From the NCBI RefSeq assembly GCF_030936135.1, contig NC_082599.1, forward strand, positions 3,582,847 to 3,646,846: 64,000 nt of DNA. The letters are read 5' to 3'. This document shows, piece by piece, positions 24,601 to 36,600 of the stretch; the first letter of the stretch is position 1, and each line of letters starts with the position of its first letter. The stretch comes from Gavia stellata. Taxonomy: Eukaryota; Chordata; Aves; Gaviiformes; Gaviidae. The notes under the pieces were generated by a model. It did no database searches. It had not been told where the DNA came from and worked only from the letters and a program-made list of their open reading frames with translations. Made by a program: the position numbers and the translations under genes.

Positions 24601-27600
24601 TGCCTTCAAGACGATGAGTTTCTTGAGGCAGGAGTTATATCTTCCTTTGTATAATGCTTCCCCATACACAACTGCTGTGCATTACTGTACAGACCAGGTG
24701 ACTTTGCTTCTAGAGTATCTTGCAAGGGCATAACCCAGTACAAATTTAAAAGTCTCAGCTACCTTCTAGTGCAAAGCCAGCAAAAATACTCAGATATTGT
24801 AAATAAGGACAAATACATTGCTCTAGAGCAGGGAGTAGCTTTTCTGCCATCCTCTCAGACTCACAGGCTCATGAAGCAGAACAGCCCTCCCTGCTTTCCC
24901 CTGCCCTTCTCCAGAGTCACTGATGGAGCCGTTACCTGCTCAGTCCTTCTCCTCCCCTGCAAGAATAACGTCCTCCTTGCACGTAGGGTCTGTATCAGTG
25001 CAATGGGTCACCGCTGAACTGCACCGGTTCATTTCATTGATCTTAATAATGGTATTTTTGACAGACCAGCCAACGTAGGGTTGAGTTGGGGGATGGATCC
25101 CTTTGTTCCACTGTCTGGGAAGAGGCCATGTGTGTGTGCAGGGTGGCACAGCGTCTTCAACCTGGTGAGATACATCTTTCCGAAGCGTGTTGTGCCTTCT
25201 TAAGGCTCTTCTTTTAAGTGTTAGAAGCCTTCTAAGGCTCTTCTTATTTTAAGTGTTAGCTACATTACCTCTTGCTGGAATAAGCATTTCTGCATCAGCT
25301 CTCTGCTCTAGAAGGGAAAAATGATGTGATTGCAAGTATTTCCATGGGTTGGATGATGCTGCTATTTTCTTTTTACCCTGAAGAGAGAAAAGCTGTTCTT
25401 CTTGTCTGTAGGAATGACTTCCCCACAGTCAGAGATGGAGACTTCTGTCCAGGCCTCGCTTCAACGTGCTGATAAGGAGATCAAGACAGCTCTAAAGAAA
25501 CTCATGGACTCAGCTTCACTGCTGGTGACTCTTCCGCCGGGCATGCGAGGAGGAGCTGGTGGCCTTGGCCTTCCTGGGTCCATTCCTTCAGACCACTCAG
25601 AAACAGCAGCCGAGCCCTCTGTGCTAGTTCATGAAGCCAGTACCCAAACCCAAACTGCTGGAGGGCATGGTAGGTTTGGTGTGAATCTGGAAAATGTCCC
25701 ATGGGAGTCAAGAGAGATGAGAATATTGAACACACCAATAATGATATTTTTTTCCTAATTTTTCTGTTTCGTTGTGTTTTGAGTAGTTGAAGATTAAAAG
25801 AGCACATTCAGGCCCAGAGAAACATGGGGCTATGGGTTGGGGTTAGGTTGGACACAATTTTGGGGCAGATCTATTTGGAAACAGGAGGTGTTTGAAAACT
25901 GTGTCTGAAGTACAGTTTGGTTCCTAACCTGCCAAAATGGAGGGATATGGGATTTTTTCCATGTTTGGGTTTTTGACCTTGGACTTGCTTCCAGTTTTTT
26001 TGGGGAAGAAGGAGGGGTGGGATCCCTCCTTTATGTTTACAGAAGTCATTTGTTTTTTGATTTGGTGGAGTGGGTAAGAGAGTTTGTTTTTCTTTTATTG
26101 TTTCTCATAAACAAGCTGGAAATGTGTTTAACACCCCTGTATCAACTGCTGGAGACTTTCTAGGATGTTGGGATCATCAGGTTCACCTGCATTCCACTGG
26201 TCCTGGAGCCTTAATAGACTCCTTAATAGTTTCCGTGTGATTAAAACCAATGATGATGTGTGTGACTGTGTCTTGCCAGGAGAACAAGTCTTTTGTCTTT
26301 GCATTGTTTTTAAAAAAAAACACGGGTAAGCGGCAGCCCTTCCTTCTCCTTCTGCCATAATAACTTTTCTAAGCTGTCTCTGTGTCAAGTCAGAGTAACT
26401 AACTGTCCTCCACCAGCGCCCGCTTAAAAGGACAATATCAAATAGCCTTCAGTCCTCAAACTCTAGATGCTGTTTAAAAAAACTATTTTCTTGTCTAAAA
26501 CTTAACAAGAATAGAAACTTTTCATGGAATCAGACCCAAAATAGCTGCATAAAAAAATGACAGGGCTTTGAAACCTTTTTTTCTTTCTAGTAGGAAATAA
26601 TCTGTGAAAATAATCCTCTGGTGAAGCAGGATGACTCAAAAATCATAAGTAAAATATCAACTAGCAGATTATTTCCTTAGTCATAACTACAGAGACAATA
26701 GAATAGTGAATGAGATGGTTTTGCAGTCCTTTCATCTGAGAAAACTAAATGTGTTATTAGTATGGGGAATTACTTTAATAAGATGGAGACTTGAATACTG
26801 TCCCTGTGATCACACACTTTGAATAAAAAGAAGGCAGATATTTCAATAGTGCTGGCAATAGAAAGCACAATCCCACCAACCTGGGATCTCTGACCCTGCC
26901 AGTAATTCCTTGATTAACCGTGTTTTCCATCCCAATAGAGCTGGTTTATGTGATTTCTAGAAACTGCTGCTTTTTTCCAAAATCAGCCAGCACCAAATGT
27001 CCTTAGAGTGCCCCCCAAAAAGGCCCTTCCTGCTGGGGAGAAGTTTCCTCTTGATTTAACCTTTTCTCCTCAGATGAAAAAGGAGATCATGCACTTTTTC
27101 CTATGGGGTAACTCCAATGGTCAATATCAAAAGACAATCAGGTACTTTTGGAGTGGAAGATCAAACCAGATTTTGAAGATATATCTGATAAAATAATCAA
27201 TAATAAAAGAAGAACAATAACTGAACTGCCATCAAGCTGCACCATCTTTTTGTTTCCTTGTTTCTATAAGCCCCAGATGCCAAACCTTGTTCTGGTGTAA
27301 CCTAGAGTTGTACGAGGACATTTTCAAAGAACCCAGTGGAGGTGCACCAATGCTGACATAACATCACCAGGTCCTCCATATTATCACACCTCCATATTAT
27401 CTCCGTATTAGATGTACCCCCAGCCAGGGCCTGCCTTGACCACCAGTTTTACATCCATGTAAGCTTACTTATTTCACTGATGCTGTCTGTCATTGCACCA
27501 GTGAGTCGAGAACTGTTCTCATAACGCGAAGTTTAACTGAAGCATTCATGCGTACAAAGCTAACGCTGGGCATCCCTGGAGGTATTTAAAAGACGTGTAG

Positions 27601-30600
27601 ACGTGGCACTTAGGGACATGGTTTAGTGGTGGACTTGGCAGTGTTAGGTTAATGGTTGGACATGATGATCTGAAGGGTCTTTTCCAACCTAAATGATTCT
27701 ATGATTCTATGATTTCGTCATAGTCATGAGCTGGAACTCAAACACAGTTAAATTATTTCTTATAAAGGAGGTATTGAACTCACGCTATCCTTTCAGTCAT
27801 CCTATTCCTTCTTGTCCTTACTGACTGCCTGTCCTGTTTTCGTTTGTGTGTATTTCCTTACAGAAAAGTTAGTTTGGCCCGGTCAGCAAAGTGCCACCGT
27901 TCGGTCTCTCTGATGTTATTCAAGCCCTTTGCTTCATGTGGTCTTCTCAAAAGGGCCAAGTTCTCCTCTTAGCTTCAGTGATTGCACTCAGCTGAGGTCA
28001 AACAGACTCAATTCTGATACAAGGCAGACTAGAGATGGCTCCAAAGGTTTGCTCTGGATTTCAGGTGTGCCGTCATACGTGATGTGTCTAACTTGCCCTA
28101 TTTCTGCTGCCAGACAAAGCACAAAGGCAGATTCCAGCTGAAGAACCAAGTGTGCCAAAGCCCAGCCCTGGTCCTTCCCATGAAGAGACAGCTGCTGGAG
28201 ACGACAGCACTCAGGAGCGCACTGTTCCTATTACCAGGTAAGTACCCATCTCAATATATAGATTTCCAAACGTGGCAGACTTTGTTGCCAGAAAAGCAAG
28301 TCCTCTGTGGTTGAGGAAGCAGGTGGTGACATGAACTGATCCTTGTAGGTTTGTTTTTATTTTTAGAATCCTGTTCACATGTGCATTGTGCAAGAAGGAT
28401 AGAAAAGGTTGGAGAGAAATTAATTCCCCTAAAACAAAATTATTCTTGTATTCATTTTAAATAAATAATTATTTGTCTGGCGGTTAAACGCATAGATCAA
28501 TGGCAGGGTGTAATGCTGTATCTCTGTAGTTGTATGTGACTATGTAATGATCTTTTCTCTTGGGCTTCATGAAAGAACATCACCAGCTGCGGAGACAGGA
28601 GACTGGTACAGAAGAGAAAGGGATGTGGTCTGGGACGTACACAGGGAAGTTTATGTTGAGACAACAGAAAGAACTTGTGTGTATAAGACCGAGGAGAAGA
28701 CCCCAACAAGTAAGAAAGAATCTTGTTTCCCTTTCCCACATCCCATGATCGTCATTGTCTTCTCTTTTGGTTAGAACTCCTAATGACTGTTTTTTTAAGT
28801 ATTTCAATTTCTTGAGCAGTAACTGTTTATTAAACAAAAAGTAACATATAAGCATGAAGATAAGAAGCCTAAAAGTATCACACAGAATCACAGAATCAAA
28901 GAAACCCAAAAATATTGCTGTGATATCTCTTGATTTGACATTAAGCTAATGTTACATCCTAAATGGCCGGTCCTATAAATCCCATTTGAGTAACTCAACC
29001 TACATCAGCACACTATGAATGAAGTTGTGGTACTGCGCATGCAGCAAACCCTTGTGTCTCACCAGGTCCTCCCTATATGCAAGTGACAATAGAGGATGTG
29101 CAGGTGAATTCTGGGGAGCGTGCCAAATTTCAGGCAGTCATTGAAGGAACCCCACAGCCTACTGTTTTGTGGTTTAAGGTAAGTGCAGACTTTTCTCTGG
29201 CTGAGAGTGAGGACCACAGAAAGGACTGTAGTGCAGTACTTCTGTGGGGAATTTCTTTTGCTCTTTCATCCCACACCTCTTACACTGATTCTGGGTCATA
29301 TCTACAGACTTTGGTGAACCAGCTGCAGTTCTCACTGGAACCACCAACCACGCATCTCACCCTGTGTTGTCTCTGGTGTCACTGTGGCTCCTTTCACAGA
29401 GAGGGCAACCAAGATGATTTGGGGGACCAAGATGGGCAGGAAGGGAGATTGGTTCCTGCCTGAGAGCCACCAAGATGTGTGCTGTAGTTTTGGGGTCAGG
29501 GATGGGATTAAGAGTGGTTTATTCCAATTGTCAATGTGACTTCCAGGCTCTGTATCTTTTCTGCAGCTAATTGGTAAAGTGAGTGTGACTAAGGGCAATG
29601 AATATCCCACAGAAAGGAAGGGGAAATAATTTATTATTCCTCAGAATATTGTCGTGCCCCTGAAATAAGCCAGTGTTGTTCTATAATGATTGTCTGTAAC
29701 TCTTCTGCCCAACTAAGTGTTTTGTACGCACAGTTTTATTCCATTTTTTTTCTGTATGGGAAGTGCAAGGATGAGCTACTCAGACAAATAAAATAACCTT
29801 AAAAAACCTGAGCAAAAATGCAAAGAACCCCATCCCACGCACACACACACATGCACATGCACACACCTGAACACCTTGAAAAGAATAAGAACAAGGCAAG
29901 AGTATGTGATACACCCTGCTAATATTCTTGGAATCTCTGACATTTTCAGCTCAGAGTTATGACAAGCTAGCTGAACTTTTATCTATTTACTAAGCCAGAG
30001 TAAAGCTGTCCACGTGCTTATCTAGTCTCCTCTTGCACCCATGCAAACATCTTGCATGTACAATATCCTTTCTCAAGGTGTTCAACCCAATGACAGTATA
30101 CTGCCTGAAGTGCCACCTCTTTTTGCCTGTTCTGTACGTATTTACCACAAGCTTCATGTGTTGGCTCTTACATCTTGTACCAGGAAAAGTTAATCCCTGC
30201 CCACTCACTCGGCTATTCATAATTCTGTACAGCTCTATTGTGTCGTATGGCTAGAGGCTCCCTTCCAGACTGAAGAGCCCCAACTTGCTCCGTCAATCCT
30301 CATCTGGAAGCTGTTACAGAAAGAACATTGCTGCCACGGTCCCACACCCTGGGCAAACTGAGGATTTATAAGATGATGCTTTCTGTCTTAATTCTTCATT
30401 TCTTCCCTAATAATTTCTAACATCTGGTACTTTTTGACCACCGCCAAGCACTGAGTGGGTGCTGCCATGGTGTGATCTACTGTAACTCAAAGTTTTGCTC
30501 CAGTGTTATAAGGAACAGCTCAGAGACCAACATTTCATGTGGGGGAAGAGGGTTGCGGTCTCATTAGGTCCTTTTGCAGACCTTCATAGTCTGCTCTCTG

Positions 30601-33600
30601 TGTCACACACACTCCCTCCTGTCCCTTTTTTCATAGCATTTATGAATATATTAAGCAGCACAAGTGCCGGCACAAGCTGGAGACCAGGCAGGAGCAAAGT
30701 AGCTGATCCTCGTGCTCCCGGGGCTCACTGCTCAGGCATGGTGTGCTGGGAGAGCTGAAGAATAAACCACATCGCCCTGGTGATCCCACCCAAGCCTGTA
30801 TTCCTTCGAATGGGTTACGAAAGAAAGATGTTATTGTGTAATGTGGAAGCAGAGAAACAGTCAGACATGGGGGACTTCTTCAGCCAGCATTTTGTTAGTG
30901 ACATTTGCCAGCCTAAACGGTCTGTGCTGTAGCTCTGCTCCTGTATCTCGTTTCTTGAAGAGAACAAATTTCTGTTTCCGTCTTGGTTTTTCCAGTGCCA
31001 AAATGTCATTTCATTCTTTCAGGGCACTTCATTGCTGACAGACAGCAACAGGCTCCATCAAGGGAAGGAAGGAACAACATATTTCTTAGTCGTGGACAAT
31101 GCTGTCTCGGAAGATGGTGGTGTCTATACCTGCGTTGCCAAAAATGCAGGAGGGGAGGTTTTGTGCAAAGCAGAGCTTATCGTACACGAAGGTAACATCT
31201 TTCTTTCAGCTGCAGGAGTTGCTTCCATAGCCATTGCAATATATACTCGGCCATCTTCTGGTTACCCATATGGTACCTGCTCTGTATTCCTGCGTAACAT
31301 TTGTATATCACCAGTATGGCAGGATCCAGTATAAGAGCAAATGATCTACTGACCTACATATATATATACAAATGCGATTATTTTTTTTTCTCTGCTTTAG
31401 ACTACATGACGAACTGATACAATTGGCCACAGAAATAAGTGGGGCCGTGTCTCTGGTGGTGTTCTGCTCTTTAGCCTGGCTTTCCTAATATATGTCAGGT
31501 GAAGATGCAGCCCCGAAGTTCATGTTGACAGGGTCTGTCATTGAACAGCTCCACTTATTTCTGTGCAGAACTTTAGAGGACCCCTGTAATTTTTCCTGCC
31601 TTAAGTTATCCTGTAATAACTTTGCACGCTATTAGCAAGGCATTGTTGTCTGAATATTAACACTTATATTTTCCTTCATTTCCAAAGCTAAGAAAGACCA
31701 GGCAGCAAAGAAAGTGGCCACCAGGAGAAAGCTCCATTCCCTTTATGAGGTTAAGCAGGAGATTGGAAGGTAAATGAATTTTCCAACTTTATAGCATCAC
31801 TGTCAGAGCATATCTAATTGCCCATCTGAGCTGCTGAGCATGTGTAACCAGAGGCAGAGGTGGGCCCAGCTGTGGAAAAGCCTGGAAAGGTGAAAGCACT
31901 GGCAGAAGTGGGAGGTCACCTCGTTGCTGGAAACACTCCCCTGAGGTTTCTGACAGAGGATGGGAGAGTCCATACAGCCCATAGGTCCACGTAGCTCCAA
32001 CCAGAAAAAATACCAGCCAGAGGCTGGCAGGATAGGTGCCCAGGTATGGCTTCTTGGCAATGTTAGCATCACAAGCCCATAGCGACGTATGCACAAGCAC
32101 CATGTCCATCCAAGAGATCCAAGTGCATCAGCCTTTGTCAGCACAAGGCTGTATCCCCTGAAACAGCTTTTCCCTTGATGTGAACTCACTGCTTAGTTTT
32201 GGAGACAGCCAGGAGAGGGCAACAGCACCTCACGTACAGGAAAATGAGCTTGTTATGTTGGAGAATTTAAGCCCTGAGCAGTAGGGAGCTGTCAAAGGCT
32301 GGGACGGGGAAAGGTCTATGCCTGCTGCGCAGCGGGCTTTGAACCAAGCCTGAGCAGGGCTTGTCCTTTGATTTTTGCACAGAGGCTGCTTCAGCTTTGT
32401 GAAACGAGTTGTGCACAAAGGGAACAGGGTGTCTTGTGCTGCCAAATTCATACCCTTACGAAGCAAAACGAAGGCTCGAGCGCATCAAGAGAGGGATATT
32501 CTTGCCTCTCTGTCCCACGACAGAATTACCAGGCTCCTGGATCAGTTTGAAACGCGGAAAACACTGATTTTGATTCTGGAGTTGTATCCTTTTCTGTGCT
32601 GCTTGTCTGAGGAGGCTGGGAAGTACTAGGTAGAGCTCATTTATTAAATAACTAAACAATTAACCATTTTTAGGTTTTGCCTGAGATAAAAGGACACGCA
32701 CAATCCTCCTGTGCACTGCAGGATAGCATAGCTCTGTGTGATCTTCACTGAAGTACTATCTTTCTGCTGTTTTAGGAAAAAACATGATACTTCTATATTT
32801 AAGCATGAATGAGTTGTTAAGCATCAAAACTCTTTTCTGAAATGTCTGGAAGTGAAGGACTCTGTTTCCTTGAGATCCAGTCTGGGTAAGCACCAGGAAA
32901 ACGCAGTGCAGAGCAGAAAACCCATAGCCAACAGGCACATTTTAGCACAGGTGATACTGTGCTCCTGCTTGTAGAGAGCACAGGTTGAGGGCAGACCAAT
33001 TCTGCAAGAAGGACACTGCTGCAATAGAGACTTTAATGAATTACATGCACATCACGTTGCCTGAGATCACCCCGTGAATTCTGCTGTCAGCTGGACAGCA
33101 GTGGTTACAAAATAAAAATAACCATTTAACTGTAGTTCTGTTTTCCCTTAATGCTGTTGTCAGATGCTCCAGCGAAGAGCTCCTTGACCGTTTATTCAAA
33201 AAGAGTGTCGTCACTGAAGCAGAGGTAATCTTTCTTTCTCATTTGAAAGTCCAGAGTTGGTGGGTACCACCAGAGTACCTTCCAGCTGCATTTTCCTTTT
33301 TGAACATGAGGAATGCCTTTGAACCAGTGATAATCTGTCAAAAAAGAATCATCCTTTAAAACGTGTTCCCATCAGCTTTCATTACTAAGTTGAGTTTCTT
33401 CGGGGAGTAACTAGAAACTGCCAGTCGTTTCGGCATTGCGTTCAGCCTAATACCAATAATATTTGCTCTATTACCATCATTTCTTTGCTATCTGTCACAT
33501 GGAGCTCCTGTATCTTCACTTGCTTAATAATGTTTTATCCCCTTGCAACTGTACTTCTATCCACTCCCTTTCAGTCTCCAAACCAAGGGCTGAAATTACG

Positions 33601-36600
33601 GTTTCTAAGGGTTTTTTTGAGATCCTTCATGCTCAAAGTTCAAAATGTTTCACATCTCCCATCTAGTAGCCAGGTGTCCCATATTTATTGGTAAAATTAA
33701 TTTTTCTTAGAAATACTCAGAGGGAAATATCATAGAATCATAGAATGGTTTGGGTTGGAAGGGACCTTTAAAGATCAAATGTCAACTAACACTATAAAAT
33801 GTCAAAGGTAGAGGACTTCCAAAGCTTAAGCTAGTTGTAAATCTTCACTCCTTGTTCAGTCATAGTCAGTTTGGAACTACAGATGGTCAAGAAAATAGGT
33901 TTACACATAGTTTTAAAATGTATTTGTGTTTTAAAATGTATTTGTGTTTTAAATGTGTTTGCCTGATTTACACCAAGCCAGAGTTGAGTTTGCGTTAGAT
34001 AAGTTAGACAGTTGATAAGGTTCATCAAACTTAAGGATTTCTGCATCTCTTTTTTGCATGTTTGTAGGGTTGGTTTTTTTAAAGTAAGGGCTTTTTCACA
34101 TATAGAAGGCTCCAGCAGGGCAATGTGGTCACATACGAGGCACAGCTTCATTCCACAGGGTAATGTTTGGTTCACGTCTTATTTCAACTGCAAGAATAAT
34201 ATAAGAAGTTCATTCTAGTTTTAAAAGTATTTCTAGTTCAATGTCTCCCTCTCTTATATGTTAAAAATGTTGGTGGAATCAGAGACCCTCTTATTTACTA
34301 TTAATATCTAATAATTGTTTAATAATTTATTTAATTTTCAGGTCAAATTGTATATCAAGCAAATTTTGGAAGGAATCAAATATCTTCATGACAACAGCAT
34401 CCTTCATTTGGACATTAAGGTAACATGCAATAGCAGGTCTAGCTTATCATAGTCTCTCGTTGGTCAGGGAATGTGTGTTCCTTATTCCAATTATTCTTAC
34501 TTACAACTGAGAATATTGCCCATTTTCCACAAAAGTTTCTCCCTTTTATTTTATTTCATTTACTAGCCACTGAATATCCTCATGGTTTATCCTGAAAGGG
34601 AAGACCTTAAGCTCTGTGACTTCGGATTTGCTCAGAAGATCACGCCATTTGAGCCTCAGTTCAGCAAATACGGGTCTCCGGAGTTTGTTGCCCCAGAAAT
34701 TGTTTCTCAGTCACCAGTGTCAAAAGCAACCGATATCTGGTAACCTGTCATCTTTCCAAAAACCTTTTGCCCTAGATGGCCTGAATTTCCATTTATTGTT
34801 AATAAGTAAATGGAGTAGTGATAATAACACAGGATGCTGAAAGTGAACACTGAGAATCCAAAACCCATCAGGACTCTTTAAAGCCCCTTCTGTCTACTTT
34901 GTTCAACCATAATTGAACTCTGACAGCTTATTAATGCAAAGGAGCGTCTTAGAGAAGATGATCTTTATCAGAGGTAGCAACTAGGGAGGATGATCCTAAG
35001 GGACTTTCTAGAAAAGGCAAACAAACTCAGAAAAAATATTTTGAGTCTTATCCTCTATCTGTCCCTTAAAAATGGAGGATTACTTGAGAACAATTTTAAA
35101 AAATGTTGAAGGGAAAAAAATTGAAGGGTGAAAACAATACCTTTTGGGATTTATTTTCCTTGGAAAGGTGAGGAGAAGAAGGTGATCTTACTGTGCTAGG
35201 GTGTCTAGTGGCAGGAAGAGGGGCTGTGTGCTTGAGAAGGATGGAGAAATAGTGCCGAACACCTGACATTTGTGTTCCCTCTCTCCTCAGGGCTGTTGGA
35301 GTCATCACATATTTAAGGTAAATAAATCTTCTTGGAAAGACTCTTTCAATATCCCTTTGTCAGTCAGAGCCCTCCAGTACCTTCAAGTGAGGGATTGAGT
35401 GAAGCATTGAGTCCTTCTATAATGAGGGGAATTTCTTCTGTGGTTTTCTCCTTTATTCACTCTTTGCTGGTTGCCCAGGGCTTTGGTCATTGTCACTGCT
35501 TGAAGACCTGACAGCTGCTCTCCTTGCAGGTAGTGATGAGGGCGGTGGACGGGGTTCAGTCTTCCCCTTGCCTGTTCTAGCCAACACCCTACTGTAGCTG
35601 TGCAAAATCAAACCCTTAATTCCTTGTCTGTGACACAGGGATAAATAACTCAGTTAAGTGCCATGTAAAGCTGGGGTGAAAGATGCTCTGTCAGTGGACA
35701 CACTGCTCACAAGCACTGCAAGTCCCACGCATGGAGTCCCTCAAGCGTTTCAAAGCCCCACGTAAACATTTGTGCGTCTGTCATTTGAACAGCAAATGTT
35801 TTTCTCCTTTTATTTTATGGTGTTCAATAAATAAGCCTAACGTGCAAGTCTCCGTTTGCTGGGGAGAACGACAGAGGAACCCTTCTAAATATCCAGAACG
35901 GGGAAATTTCATGGACCATCCCTGATTTTGTTCACTTGAGCGAAGATGCAAAGGACTTTATGAAAGGGATCCTACAGCAGCACCCCAAGTGAGTGCATTT
36001 TCGTGCTCCCTACAGCCAGTGTGCAGAGACGTTGGTGTCTCAGCAGGCAGATCGCAGCTCATCAGAGCTGCGGTTGTTTTGAAAAGCAGAAAGCCGGGTG
36101 AGATGTGGTGCGTTATGCACTAGTTCTTCTTTATTGCTCCCCAATACCCAAAACACAATTTGGCAATTTGCCACATTGGCATGTTTCTGGTATGGTGAAG
36201 TCCTTATTCCCTGAGCCCTCCAGGCAGATGAGTTTCTGAAATGACATAGAGAAGCAGGAAGAGCAAGAACTGGTGTAGAGGGAGTATTGCGAGAATTAAG
36301 TAATATTAACCACATTCATTAAGCAATTTCAAGTACAAAAGGCAGCTTGAAGGCATGTTTGCAGGTGCTTGCTTTTTAATTTCATTTCTGTTCTTTCTGC
36401 CTGCTGCCAAAGCTATTTTTGCTCTGGCAAAAGAGTCAAAGTCACCCTTAGGGCTGCTCTCAAGGCCCTTGAACAGGTTCCCTGCAGAGTGCCATGGGGT
36501 CTTCCTGAGGATCTGCAGGGAGTCTCAGACTGAAAGAGGAGCATCGTTTCACCTCAAGGGAAGGAAACCTTGGGTTGAAAGCCTCTGTCTGTCTGTTTGG

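Larger units (their letters stand above)
20302..25411 (+). other. OBSCN: Obscurin-A 3' UTR, then intron for the B route
   Basis: No further exon is seen before 25412. Exact AATAAA hexamers after the stop lie at 22643-22648, 23077-23082 and 23177-23182; any may end the A transcript, giving a 3' UTR of roughly 2.4-2.9 kb. A (GAAA)n run lies near 21441, an AT run at 23722-23741, and a local duplication at 25193-25259. Confidence 0.5.
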
